Below, one piece after another: positions 16,864 through 24,166 of a stretch of DNA of 41,275 nucleotides. The notes under the pieces were generated by a model. That model made no database searches. It had not been told where the DNA came from and was given only the letters and a program-made list of their open reading frames with translations. Positions within the stretch are counted from its first letter, which is position 1. Each line of letters starts with the position of its first letter. Position numbers and translations under genes: made by a program. The DNA is from RGIG5612 sp045616165 (GTDB lineage Bacteria; Bacillota; Clostridia; Lachnospirales; Lachnospiraceae), in contig JAZLGF010000004.1 in NCBI GenBank assembly GCA_045616165.1, forward strand, positions 1 through 41,275, written 5' to 3'.

Positions 16864-16961
16864 TGGAGCCGTATAACTCGTTCCTTTAATATACAAGCTC
16901 GTGGACCGTACGAACTTTTTTCACCCGCTAAAAACGCTCTGAAAAAAGTTGCACGGCTCCA
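16864..16961. repeat. nested inverted repeats after azlD
   Basis: TGGAGCCGT (16864-16872) pairs with ACGGCTCCA (16953-16961). Inside it AACTTTTTTC (16913-16922) pairs with GAAAAAAGTT (16941-16950). A fragment ACTCGTTCCT matches the first bases of the dispersed stem-loop core found next door. GTACGAAC at 16908 also has its complement at 17064. The region looks like stem-loop elements inserted into one another; it has no gene. Confidence 0.6.
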
Positions 16962-16990
16962 CTCGCATGACAAATTATACAAAGTGAGCA

Positions 16991-17049
16991 GAGCCGTCGG
17001 ACTCGTTATCGGCGAGTTGGAACCCGAGCCAGGAACGAGCCGACGGGCT
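16991..17049 (-). repeat. dispersed stem-loop element, copy A
   Basis: The 38-bp core at 17002-17039, read on the minus strand, begins CTCGTTCCTGGCTCGGG and ends with AACGAG. The outer arms are AGCCCGTCGG-type and pair with one bulged base. This is the only copy in reverse orientation. It lies 3' of azlD and 3' of the convergent gene at 17150. Confidence 0.8.
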
Positions 17050-17087
17050 GCGAACATTATTGAGTTCGTACGGGCTGCGAACGTCCT

Positions 17088-17119
17088 AAAAAAGCTCGGC
17101 TGAAAACAACCGAGCTTTT
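17088..17119. terminator. bidirectional terminator
   Basis: AAAAGCTCGG (17090-17099) pairs with CCGAGCTTTT (17110-17119), with T-runs on both strands. It separates the azlCD side from the minus-strand gene ending at 17150. Confidence 0.75.
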
Positions 17120-17149
17120 AGTATATAGTCATTCGCGAGCGATAAGATT

Positions 17150-17743
17150 TTACCAACTTACATAAACATCAACAGTGCCATATGCGCATCCGCAATCATA
17201 AACCTTAGCAGGACCAAGAGTTGTAAGAACAGTTGCACCTTCAGGCAAGAATTCAGGATCAGCAGCTACACAAATATAACCGTCTTCATCCCTAATAGTT
17301 CCGTCGTCAGCTACATGACGTCCAGGAATATCAAGACCGCCGCCTGGCAATACATGTTCTGAATAATAAGTTTCTTTATGTCCATTGAAGAAAAGAGCAC
17401 CAAGAACATTATCTAAGCGTTCTTCGCAAACATCATATTTCTCAGAATATAATAAATCGATTCCTGAGCCGTCGTCGTAATCTGCTTCTTCCTCGGCTTC
17501 CTCTTCGAATTCTTCAATTTCTTCGGCCTCTTCCTCGGCTATTTTTTGCTTAGGAGTTGCAGGTCTATATTTGATTACGTTTTTATCTTTTATAGGAGCA
17601 GCAACAGTAGTAGTACCAGCAAGCACGATAGTTGGTCTACTAATATTAACTAAGGCAACAATCATAACAGCTAAAGCTAAAATGCCTGCTGTAAGTAAGA
17701 GAGCCTTTTTTAATATTGAGTTTGATTCAAAATATTTTCTCAA
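17150..17743 (-). CDS. membrane-anchored double-psi-barrel surface protein
   Basis: About 197 residues. A short cytoplasmic end precedes one membrane segment (ALLLTAGILALAVMIVALV). A linker with a very acidic E/A-rich stretch follows, then a C-terminal domain with HVLPGGGLDIPGRHV, DGYICVAADP and KVYDCGCAYGTVDVYVSW. That last pattern matches the 3D/double-psi-barrel domain attached to cell-wall hydrolases in Clostridia, so a wall-associated role is likely. The frame is open to a GTG at 17764, but AGGAG at 17750-17754 points to the TTG at 17743. The acidic linker suggests an extended spacer through the wall. Confidence 0.7.
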   Translation of the reverse strand: MRKYFESNSILKKALLLTAGILALAVMIVALVNISRPTIVLAGTTTVAAPIKDKNVIKYRPATPKQKIAEEEAEEIEEFEEEAEEEADYDDGSGIDLLYSEKYDVCEERLDNVLGALFFNGHKETYYSEHVLPGGGLDIPGRHVADDGTIRDEDGYICVAADPEFLPEGATVLTTLGPAKVYDCGCAYGTVDVYVSW

Positions 17744-17902
17744 AATATTCTCCTGTTTTGCCACAATTATTAAGTGGTTTATGAATTATAACACATATTT
17801 TGACATTGTAAAGTAATATTTTTGTAATATTTAATTAATATTTTCAAAGAGTTTTAATAGACATTTTTCGAAGTTTTGTTTATATGAAGAAAAAAATCTA
17901 AA

Positions 17903-17911
17903 TGGTATAAT
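17903..17911 (+). promoter_or_regulatory. extended -10 promoter of Fe-S flavoprotein 2
   Basis: TGGTATAAT is a TGn-extended consensus -10 located 40 bp before the ATG at 17952. No good -35 is visible. Confidence 0.5.
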
Positions 17912-17951
17912 AAAAAAGGTTATTAATTGAAAATAAATTGGAGGGATTAAT

Positions 17952-18893
17952 ATGAAAATATTAGGAGTTTCATTTGGAACTAAAAACGGAAACAATGATA
18001 CTATCTGCCGCATTGCATTAGAAGAAGCTAAGAAACAGGGCGCAGAAGTTGAGTTTATCCATCTATTGGATTGGAATATTGAACATTGTACTGGATGCTG
18101 TGCATGTTCAGTAGGCCTTGTAACGGGGAAAGGTAATATTTGTACAAGAAAAGATGATTTTGCAGAATTTTGGAACAACCATGTTTTAGCAGCTGACGGA
18201 ATTCTTTTCGTAGATCCTATTTTTGAATCAGGTTGCTCAGGATTATTCAAAACTGTTATGGATAGAGTTGGACCAGGACATGACCTTGCTATGAATATCG
18301 TTGGCGATAAGATTAGCAAAGAAGCTGGTGGCCCAGGAATTGATCCTCGTTTCTTAATGCCTAAGGTTACATCTTACATTGCAATCGGCGGAAGCGATTG
18401 GGGCGAGAGAGCAGAAGCTGACCATGCTATGGTTTCAATGAGCCCTGCATGGAAAGTAATCGACAATGAAAGATTCCAGTGGTGCAAAGATATTCTTATG
18501 CAAGAAGATAAGAAAGAGCGTACTCGTCAAATCGCTCGCAACCTTGTTGAAGCTGCAAAAGATATTGAAAATGCTAAATGGGCAGGCAAACCAGGCGTAT
18601 GTCCTCACTGCCAAGGAAATGAATTTTATATTTATCCAGGAACAAAAGATGTTGTTTGTGATCTTTGCGGATTACACGGAACACTTGTTGAAGAAGACGG
18701 AGCATTCAAGTTTGTATTTAAGCCTGAAGATGAGCACAAAGCTCATGAAACATTATCAGGTAAATTCCTTCATGTTGATGACATCCAGGAAAACGAAGGC
18801 CGCTTAGCAGATCTTCGTACAAATGAAGAATTCAAAGCTCTTAAAGCTAAATATGCTGAAATGTTCCCACCAGTTCCAGCACCTGGAAAATAA
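17952..18893 (+). CDS. Fe-S flavoprotein with C-terminal zinc ribbon (paralog 2)
   Basis: This protein has 313 residues. It has the flavodoxin-like start MKILGVSFGTKNGNND, the cluster motif HCTGCCACSVG with a distal Cys in GNICTRKDD, a GGSDWGERAEADHAM segment, and the zinc ribbon CPHC-x14-CDLC. It matches the protein at 11693 along its whole length and shares the GGSDW segment. It is expected to be an FMN and [4Fe-4S] electron-transfer or reductase protein. GGAGGG precedes the ATG. It stands alone, with the aquaporin gene 79 bp downstream under its own promoter-like sequence. Confidence 0.8.
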   Translation: MKILGVSFGTKNGNNDTICRIALEEAKKQGAEVEFIHLLDWNIEHCTGCCACSVGLVTGKGNICTRKDDFAEFWNNHVLAADGILFVDPIFESGCSGLFKTVMDRVGPGHDLAMNIVGDKISKEAGGPGIDPRFLMPKVTSYIAIGGSDWGERAEADHAMVSMSPAWKVIDNERFQWCKDILMQEDKKERTRQIARNLVEAAKDIENAKWAGKPGVCPHCQGNEFYIYPGTKDVVCDLCGLHGTLVEEDGAFKFVFKPEDEHKAHETLSGKFLHVDDIQENEGRLADLRTNEEFKALKAKYAEMFPPVPAPGK

Positions 18894-18912
18894 TTCTATC
18901 AAATAAAAATTA

Positions 18913-18942
18913 TTGAAAGCGAAAGTAAGTAGCTTCCATAAT
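18913..18942 (+). promoter_or_regulatory. promoter of the aquaporin gene
   Basis: TTGAAA at 18913-18918 and CATAAT at 18937-18942 are separated by 18 bp. Confidence 0.45.
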
Positions 18943-18972
18943 TTATATATCAATATATGGAGGAAAAGGAAA

Positions 18973-19662
18973 ATGGAAACTTTTAAGAAATATATTGCTG
19001 AATTTATTGGAACAGCAGTACTCGTAGTTTTTGGCTGTGGTACAGCGATGACAGTTGGATGTGATAGCGCTTCTGGTTGCGGATATGTTCTTACAGCTTT
19101 GGCTTTCGGGCTTGTAATTGTTGGTATGGCTTATTCAATCGGAAACGTTTCAGGATGTCATATCAATCCAGCAGTTTCAATCGGATGCCTCGTTGCAGGA
19201 AAAATCAGTGTTAAAGATTTCTTCGGATATATTATTTCTCAGTTCGTTGGAGGAATCGTTGGCGCACTTATCCTTAAAGGCGTTTTTGCATGGTCAGGCC
19301 TTGAAGATAAAACCGGTGCACTCGGATCAAATGGTCTTGCAAACGGCAATATCGGAGCTAGCCTCGTAATCGAAATCATTCTTACATTCGTTTTTGTTCT
19401 TGTAATTTTAGGAGTTACAAGCAAAGACAATTTCGGTTCAGTAGCAGGCCTCGTAATCGGCTTCACATTAACACTTATTCATATCTTTGGCATCGGCCTT
19501 ACAGGCACATCTGTTAACCCAGCTCGCTCTTTAGGACCAGCTTTAATTGCAGGTGGCGATGCGCTTAGTTGTGTGTGGGTATTCATCGTTGCTCCATTAG
19601 TTGGTGGCGTACTTGCAGCTCTTGTTTACAAAGCAGTACTTAAAGCTAAAGAAGCAAAATAA
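18973..19662 (+). CDS. MIP family aquaporin (AqpZ-like)
   Basis: This 229-residue protein with six membrane segments has both half-helix motifs: HINPAVS and VNPARSLGPAL. The selectivity residues look water-type: LTLIH keeps the His and NPAR the Arg, with Tyr (GMAYSIG) where AqpZ has Phe. The length is also closer to AqpZ than to glycerol facilitators. The frame extends upstream to 18913, but GGAGGAAAAGG fixes the ATG at 18973. It is followed by a strong terminator and then tRNA-Ser(CGA). The codons are rich in C-ending forms, suggesting good expression. Confidence 0.9.
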   Translation: METFKKYIAEFIGTAVLVVFGCGTAMTVGCDSASGCGYVLTALAFGLVIVGMAYSIGNVSGCHINPAVSIGCLVAGKISVKDFFGYIISQFVGGIVGALILKGVFAWSGLEDKTGALGSNGLANGNIGASLVIEIILTFVFVLVILGVTSKDNFGSVAGLVIGFTLTLIHIFGIGLTGTSVNPARSLGPALIAGGDALSCVWVFIVAPLVGGVLAALVYKAVLKAKEAK

Positions 19663-19687
19663 TTTATTTAACAGAGAAGGTTTTAAC

Positions 19688-19715
19688 AAAAGAGCCCTAT
19701 AATTAGGGCTCTTTT
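19688..19715 (+). terminator. terminator of the aquaporin gene
   Basis: AAAAGAGCCCTA and TAGGGCTCTTTT form a perfect 12-bp stem with a 4-base loop, followed by AGTTTTG. Confidence 0.9.
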
Positions 19716-19723
19716 AGTTTTGT

Positions 19724-19752
19724 TTGAACATGTTTCGTGTTTAGATTATAAT
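19724..19752 (+). promoter_or_regulatory. promoter of tRNA-Ser(CGA)
   Basis: TTGAAC at 19724-19729, a 17-bp spacer and consensus TATAAT at 19747-19752, 11 bp before the tRNA. This is a strong stable-RNA type promoter. Confidence 0.75.
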
Positions 19753-19763
19753 AACTACTGTTT

Positions 19764-19851
19764 GGAGATGTATCGAAGTGGTCATAACGAGCCGCACTCG
19801 AAATGCGGTTGTCGGGTAACCGGCACGTGGGTTCGAATCCCACCATCTCCG
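19764..19851 (+). tRNA. tRNA-Ser (anticodon CGA)
   Basis: This 88-nt class II tRNA has acceptor arms GGAGATG and CATCTCC, anticodon stem CCGCA/TGCGG with loop CTCGAAA (anticodon CGA, codon UCG), a long variable arm, and T arm GTGGG-TTCGAAT-CCCAC. CCA is not encoded. Like tRNA-Ser(GCT), it is followed by a terminator and then by a tandem hairpin array. Confidence 0.95.
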
Positions 19852-19855
19852 TTAC

Positions 19856-19888
19856 GAAAAAGAAGGTTCCGGTGGAACCTTCTTTTTC
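19856..19888 (+). terminator. terminator of tRNA-Ser(CGA)
   Basis: GAAAAAGAAGGTTCC, loop GGT and GGAACCTTCTTTTTC form a perfect 15-bp stem ending in a T-run. Confidence 0.9.
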
Positions 19889-19903
19889 CGTGCAAGATTC
19901 AAA

Positions 19904-19917
19904 GGTGGGATTCGAAC
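19904..19917 (-). repeat. inverted tRNA-Ser(CGA) T-arm fragment
   Basis: GGTGGGATTCGAAC is the exact complement of 19831-19844 in the tRNA T arm. The following bases, up to about 19938, contain GAGTGCGCC, which on the minus strand vaguely resembles an anticodon arm, but no full tRNA can be folded. It may be a relic of an integration or an inversion. Confidence 0.55.
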
Positions 19918-19991
19918 AAGGAAGATGCGAGTGCGCCTTAAAACCATACCCACGTAATTTAAACAAATCTGAATTCCCCGAGCTCTTGGAA

Positions 19992-20015
19992 CGCGAAGCT
20001 GACGGCGCCTGAGCT
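19992..20015. repeat. G+C-rich 24-bp repeat, copy 1
   Basis: CGCGAAGCT..CGGCGCCTG.GCT here matches 41250-41273 at 21 of 24 positions. It stands out as G+C-rich in an AT-rich gap. No gene is visible from 19889 to 20641; the gap holds this repeat, the tRNA fragment and the hairpin array. Confidence 0.5.
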
Positions 20016-20170
20016 TAAGAAGGAGCTCGCGCCTTGCTTCGCTACCTACGGCAGCTGATTTATGTGCGCCATAACACTTATGTCCGCCCGCTGCCTACTT
20101 TTATGGTTTTAGGTGAATTGTTGCACTTAAGAAAAGTGTCCCCAAACCCACAGCCATTTTATTTTTGAAA

Positions 20171-20395
20171 ATACCCCTCCAGGAGAAACTTTGCTGTGGA
20201 GGTGTAATTTAAACTGATTGAATTCGATAAATTGTCCCTCCAGAAAAAGTTTTGCTGTGGAGGTGTAATTTTTAGTAAAAAAACTTTAAATAATGTCCCT
20301 CCAGGAGAAATTCTCCTGTGGAGGGACAATTTTGCAAAAAAATGTAACTAAAAATACACCTCTAGGAGAAATTCTTCTGTGGAGGTGTATTTTTA
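20171..20395. repeat. four tandem hairpins with exact 61-bp period
   Basis: CCTCCA starts at 20176, 20237 and 20298, with CCTCTA at 20359; TGGAGG lies at 20197, 20258, 20319 and 20380. The period is 61 bp with no drift. The stems extend outward in two versions: ATGTCCCTCCA with TGGAGGGACA in unit 3, and ATACACCTCTA with TGGAGGTGTAT in unit 4. Units 1 and 2 mix the two. The inner part AGGAGAA..TTCTCCT is also self-complementary in unit 3 and kept by G-T pairing in unit 4. There is no coding potential. Confidence 0.85.
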
Positions 20396-20641
20396 GTAAA
20401 GAGCTCGGCAAATGGCAATTTGTGAAGATGAATTATTTCAGTGTTTTTACCCATGTCATTTTTTCTGTGTTGTCAAAGAGTTGAACTTCAGAACAATATT
20501 GTAATATTTTTTTGAGATTGTTTTTGGATTCCTTAAAGCGACGGACAACATCGTTTTCATTTATACCATGTCAATAAATGTTGTGTATATCTGGGAGGGG
20601 AAGATTTTATTTTAGCGGGAAATGTTGTAAAATATAATATT

Positions 20642-21994
20642 ATGGCGAAGACTAAAAAAACAATGAATATGCTCGAAGGGAGCATATGGGACAAGATAAT
20701 AATGTTTGCGTTGCCGCTAGCAGCGACAAGTATTTTACAACAACTTTTCAACTCTGCGGATGTAGCGGTTGTAGGGCATTACTATGGAAATCTTGCGATT
20801 GCCGCGGTTGGAGTTAATACGCCGATTATTAACATATTAATCAATCTATTTGTTGGACTTAGTATTGGCGCGAATGTTGTTTTAGCAACTAATATAGGAG
20901 CAGGTAGAAAAGAAGAAGCGTCAAAAACAACTCATACCGCAATTCTTATTTCATTTATAGTTGGAATTATTGTAGGCATCCTAGGCTTTTTGTTAGCACG
21001 TCCATTTTTGGTTTTGTTAAAAACCCAAGATGACATTATTGATATGGCTACGCTTTACCTAAAAATCTATTTTGCTGGCATGCCTTTTATAATGTTATAT
21101 AATTTTGAAAACGCAATCTTTAGGAGCAAGGGCGATACAAAGACGCCTCTTATAGTTTTAATCATTGCCGGACTTCTTAATGTTGGACTTAATATCTTTT
21201 TTGTTGCCGTTTGCGGCATGAGCGTTGAGGGCGTGGCAATAGCAACCGTTATTTCAAATATAATTAGTGCGATTATTTTATACATCATCCTAGCGCGCTC
21301 GGAGGATGAAACGAAGATAGAATTTAAGAAACTTAAAATAGATTTTCCAATATTAAAACAAACAATAAAAATTGGAATTCCAGCCGGTATTCAATCTACA
21401 GTCTTTGCGGTTTCGAATTTGTTTATTATGTCGGCGCTCAATAGTTTAGGAAGTCTTACTGTTGCAGCGAACACAGCAGCTCTTTATTACGATTTGTATA
21501 TCTTCTTTATTGTTGATGCGTTTTCGCAGGCGGCAACAAGTTTCGTTGGACAAAACTATGGAGCTGGAAATTTTAAGCGCTGTAAAAAAATTACAAAAAT
21601 TTCTTTAGCTTTAGGTGCAATAGCAGCAATAATAATAGCAGCAATCATAATAATATTCCCTAAATTCTTCTTGGGACTTTATACAGATGATCCAGAAGTA
21701 ATTGCCCTGGGAGTTACAAGACTTCTTATTATCGGATCAACCGTTTGCTTAAACGTAATAAATACAACACTTTCAGGAACACTAAGAGTTTATGGCTATA
21801 CAATACTTCCGGTTATTCTTACAATCTTTAGCGTTTGCGGTGTAAGAATTCTTTGGATCTATACCGCGTTTGCGGCAGTAAATACGTATGCGATGCTTTG
21901 CTGGGCTTATCCAATTAGCTGGTTTGTGTGCGACATCGCAATACTTATTGTTTATTTAGTTGATATTAAAAAAGTAAAAGCAAAATTTGCATAA
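20642..21994 (+). CDS. MATE family efflux transporter
   Basis: This 450-residue, 12-segment membrane protein has the MATE opening WDKIIMFALPLAATSILQQL and FNSADVAVVGHYYG. A mid-protein MYNFENAIFRSKGDTKTP loop is typical of the DinF/NorM-related branch. It differs clearly from the MATE at 1632. No ribosome site precedes the ATG at 20642, and a TATAAT sits at 20633-20638, so either the transcript is leaderless or the true start is the ATG encoding M8. The substrate is unknown. The nitroreductase gene follows after 54 bp. Confidence 0.9.
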   Translation: MAKTKKTMNMLEGSIWDKIIMFALPLAATSILQQLFNSADVAVVGHYYGNLAIAAVGVNTPIINILINLFVGLSIGANVVLATNIGAGRKEEASKTTHTAILISFIVGIIVGILGFLLARPFLVLLKTQDDIIDMATLYLKIYFAGMPFIMLYNFENAIFRSKGDTKTPLIVLIIAGLLNVGLNIFFVAVCGMSVEGVAIATVISNIISAIILYIILARSEDETKIEFKKLKIDFPILKQTIKIGIPAGIQSTVFAVSNLFIMSALNSLGSLTVAANTAALYYDLYIFFIVDAFSQAATSFVGQNYGAGNFKRCKKITKISLALGAIAAIIIAAIIIIFPKFFLGLYTDDPEVIALGVTRLLIIGSTVCLNVINTTLSGTLRVYGYTILPVILTIFSVCGVRILWIYTAFAAVNTYAMLCWAYPISWFVCDIAILIVYLVDIKKVKAKFA

Positions 21995-22048
21995 AAGGGC
22001 ATCATTGGATTTACTAGATTTCGATTAATTAAGAAAGAAGGAAAAACA

Positions 22049-22609
22049 ATGGAAAATGAAGTAATCAAAAACATGAAACAAAGATTTAGCTGTAGAAAGT
22101 TTAAAGACACACCAGTAGAAAAAGAAAAAATTCAGGCCGTCTTAGAAGCAGCAAAATATGCCCCAAGCGGACATAATATGCAGCCTTGGCATTTCACAGT
22201 AATTACCAGCAAAGAAGGAAAAGATCTTTTACTTAAGGCAGTTAGCAAAGAGCCAGAAGATTTTAAAAAGCTTGCGCCTAAGGGAGCTACATGGCCTTTC
22301 CCAGCAGACTTCTTTGGAGCACCGGTTGTTATCATGATTTCAGGACGCACCGACGTTCCATGGCCACTTGCAGGTCCATACCTTGCAGCAGGCAATATCA
22401 TGAACGCAGCTGCCTCACTCGGACTTAGCGCAACATGGCTTACAGTTTATTCTCAAGACGTTTTTACAGAGCCAGAAACTTTGCAATATAAATCAACATT
22501 TGTTCCTGAAGGATATGAAGTTAGAGGGACACTCGTTTTAGGTTACCCGGAAGTAGTTCCTACAGTTCGTCCTCCAAGAGTAGAAAATGTTGAAACATGG
22601 ATTGAATAA
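22049..22609 (+). CDS. nitroreductase family protein
   Basis: This 186-residue, FMN-dependent nitroreductase-fold protein opens with QRFSCRKFKDTPVEKEKI and continues with EAAKYAPSGHNMQPWHF, the usual FMN-phosphate and ring-binding regions. GPYLAAGNIMNAAASLGLSATWL and VRGTLVLGYPE lie near the end. It would reduce quinones, nitroaromatics or other acceptors with NAD(P)H. AGAAGGAA precedes the ATG. Its stop codon directly abuts the TTG start of the MBOAT gene, which links it to the acyl-transfer cluster at least transcriptionally. Confidence 0.9.
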   Translation: MENEVIKNMKQRFSCRKFKDTPVEKEKIQAVLEAAKYAPSGHNMQPWHFTVITSKEGKDLLLKAVSKEPEDFKKLAPKGATWPFPADFFGAPVVIMISGRTDVPWPLAGPYLAAGNIMNAAASLGLSATWLTVYSQDVFTEPETLQYKSTFVPEGYEVRGTLVLGYPEVVPTVRPPRVENVETWIE

Positions 22610-24151
22610 TTGATCAATATATTTTTAGCAAGTGTAAATATCATAAACCAGACATGGCATTTCTTAAATAGTTCGGACATATCACGAAGCCCGCTTGCTT
22701 TTACATCGCTCTTTTTCATATTTATATTTTTGCCAGTAACGATTGGCGGATATTATATTTTTAAAGGGCGTGCAAAGAATGTATTTTTAATTGTCATGTC
22801 ACTTATATTCTATGCGATGGGTGAGCCACGCATGGTGCTGTTATTGATAGCAAATATAATCATCAACTATTGTTTTGGGCTCATCCTTGCAAGAGAATAT
22901 AAATCAAAAGCAATAAAAATAATTTTGCTTTTGATTATGCTGGTCTGGAACTTCGGACTTTTATTCTATTATAAATATTTCGCATTCACACTTAAAAACA
23001 TCAATTTAATTTTTGGCACAGCTATCTCAGTACCGTATATCATTTTGCCACTTGGAATTTCGTTTTATACATTCAGAACAGTTTCATTTTGCCTTGATGT
23101 TTATTGGGGCACAGTGCCAAAGCAAAAAAATATTTTTGATGTGGCGCTTTATATAGCATTTTTCCCACAAGTCGTTATGGGACCAATTAGCAAATATAAC
23201 GATTTTTCTAAACAACTAAAAGAGAGACCTTTTGATAAAGAAAAATTCTTTAATGGCATACAAAGAATTATCATCGGTCTATTTAAGAAACTTGTAATCG
23301 CAGATACAGTAGGAGCTGTTGTCGATAAAATATTTATGATGGGTGATGAACGAACCGTTCTTCTTGCCTGGATGGGAATTTTAGGATATCTCGTTCAGTT
23401 ATACTACGACTTTGCAGGATACTGCGATATCGCAATCGGAATTGGCAACACCATAGGATTTGAAACGCCAGAAAACTTTAACTACCCATACATCTCAAAA
23501 ACAATAACAGAATATTGGTCGAGGTGGCATATAACTCTCGGCACATGGATGAAAAATTATTTATACACACCAATTTTTAGAGCATGCCAAGATAAGAACA
23601 TCGCAATAATGGGATGTGATATCTTAGCACTTCTTGGCGTTTGGATTTTTGCCGGAATATGGCATGGAACAGGATGGAACTTCTTGCTATATGGCCTTTA
23701 CTATTTTATCTTCATCGCCGCAGAAAGATTAATAGAAAATTATAAAAAGCAAAGACGAAAAAAATTAAAGATTAAAAAGCAACCTGAAACAACGGGACAA
23801 AAAATCTTTTCACATACATATTTCTTTATCGTATTGATTTTCGGCCAACTCATGTTTAGAAGCGATAGCGTATCATCGTTTGGAAGATTCTTTGGGGACA
23901 TGTTTGGCATAAATGGAAATGCATTTACGAGCACACTAACAGGATTTTATTGGGAACAGTTAGCAGTAGCGTTTATTATTGGCGCTATCTTTTGTTTCCC
24001 AATTATTCCAAAAGTTAAAAAATGGCTTGAAGGCAAAAAGCAAACTGTTCTTAAAATTGCAGTGCCGATTATCTACGCGATTTTGCTTATAGTAGCAATA
24101 GCATTTGCGTTTACGAGCTCATACCAAGCCTTTATATATTTTCAATTTTAA
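22610..24151 (+). CDS. MBOAT family O-acyltransferase (AlgI/DltB-like)
   Basis: This 513-residue membrane protein has about ten segments. MBOAT hallmarks are ENFNYPYISKTITEYWSRWH (H307) and WIFAGIWHGTGWNFLLYG with the catalytic H352. Members transfer an acyl group across the membrane to an extracellular polymer or to a relay protein, as AlgI does with AlgJ/AlgX. The start is unclear: the usual family N-terminus begins near FTSLFFIFIFLP, but there is no ATG there, and the TTG at 22610, which abuts the previous stop, is the only standard start upstream. The next three genes supply a periplasmic-type partner and an acyl-carrier system. Confidence 0.9.
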   Translation: MINIFLASVNIINQTWHFLNSSDISRSPLAFTSLFFIFIFLPVTIGGYYIFKGRAKNVFLIVMSLIFYAMGEPRMVLLLIANIIINYCFGLILAREYKSKAIKIILLLIMLVWNFGLLFYYKYFAFTLKNINLIFGTAISVPYIILPLGISFYTFRTVSFCLDVYWGTVPKQKNIFDVALYIAFFPQVVMGPISKYNDFSKQLKERPFDKEKFFNGIQRIIIGLFKKLVIADTVGAVVDKIFMMGDERTVLLAWMGILGYLVQLYYDFAGYCDIAIGIGNTIGFETPENFNYPYISKTITEYWSRWHITLGTWMKNYLYTPIFRACQDKNIAIMGCDILALLGVWIFAGIWHGTGWNFLLYGLYYFIFIAAERLIENYKKQRRKKLKIKKQPETTGQKIFSHTYFFIVLIFGQLMFRSDSVSSFGRFFGDMFGINGNAFTSTLTGFYWEQLAVAFIIGAIFCFPIIPKVKKWLEGKKQTVLKIAVPIIYAILLIVAIAFAFTSSYQAFIYFQF

Positions 24152-24166
24152 AGAAAGGAGGCGCGC

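Noticed and set aside
16669..17103. Open frame of 144 codons running out of azlD
   Set aside because: It overlaps azlD in another frame, then reads through stem-loop repeats and a terminator, has no ribosome site and resembles no family.
19720..20012. Open frames across tRNA-Ser(CGA)
   Set aside because: They are conceptual translations of the tRNA gene and its terminator.
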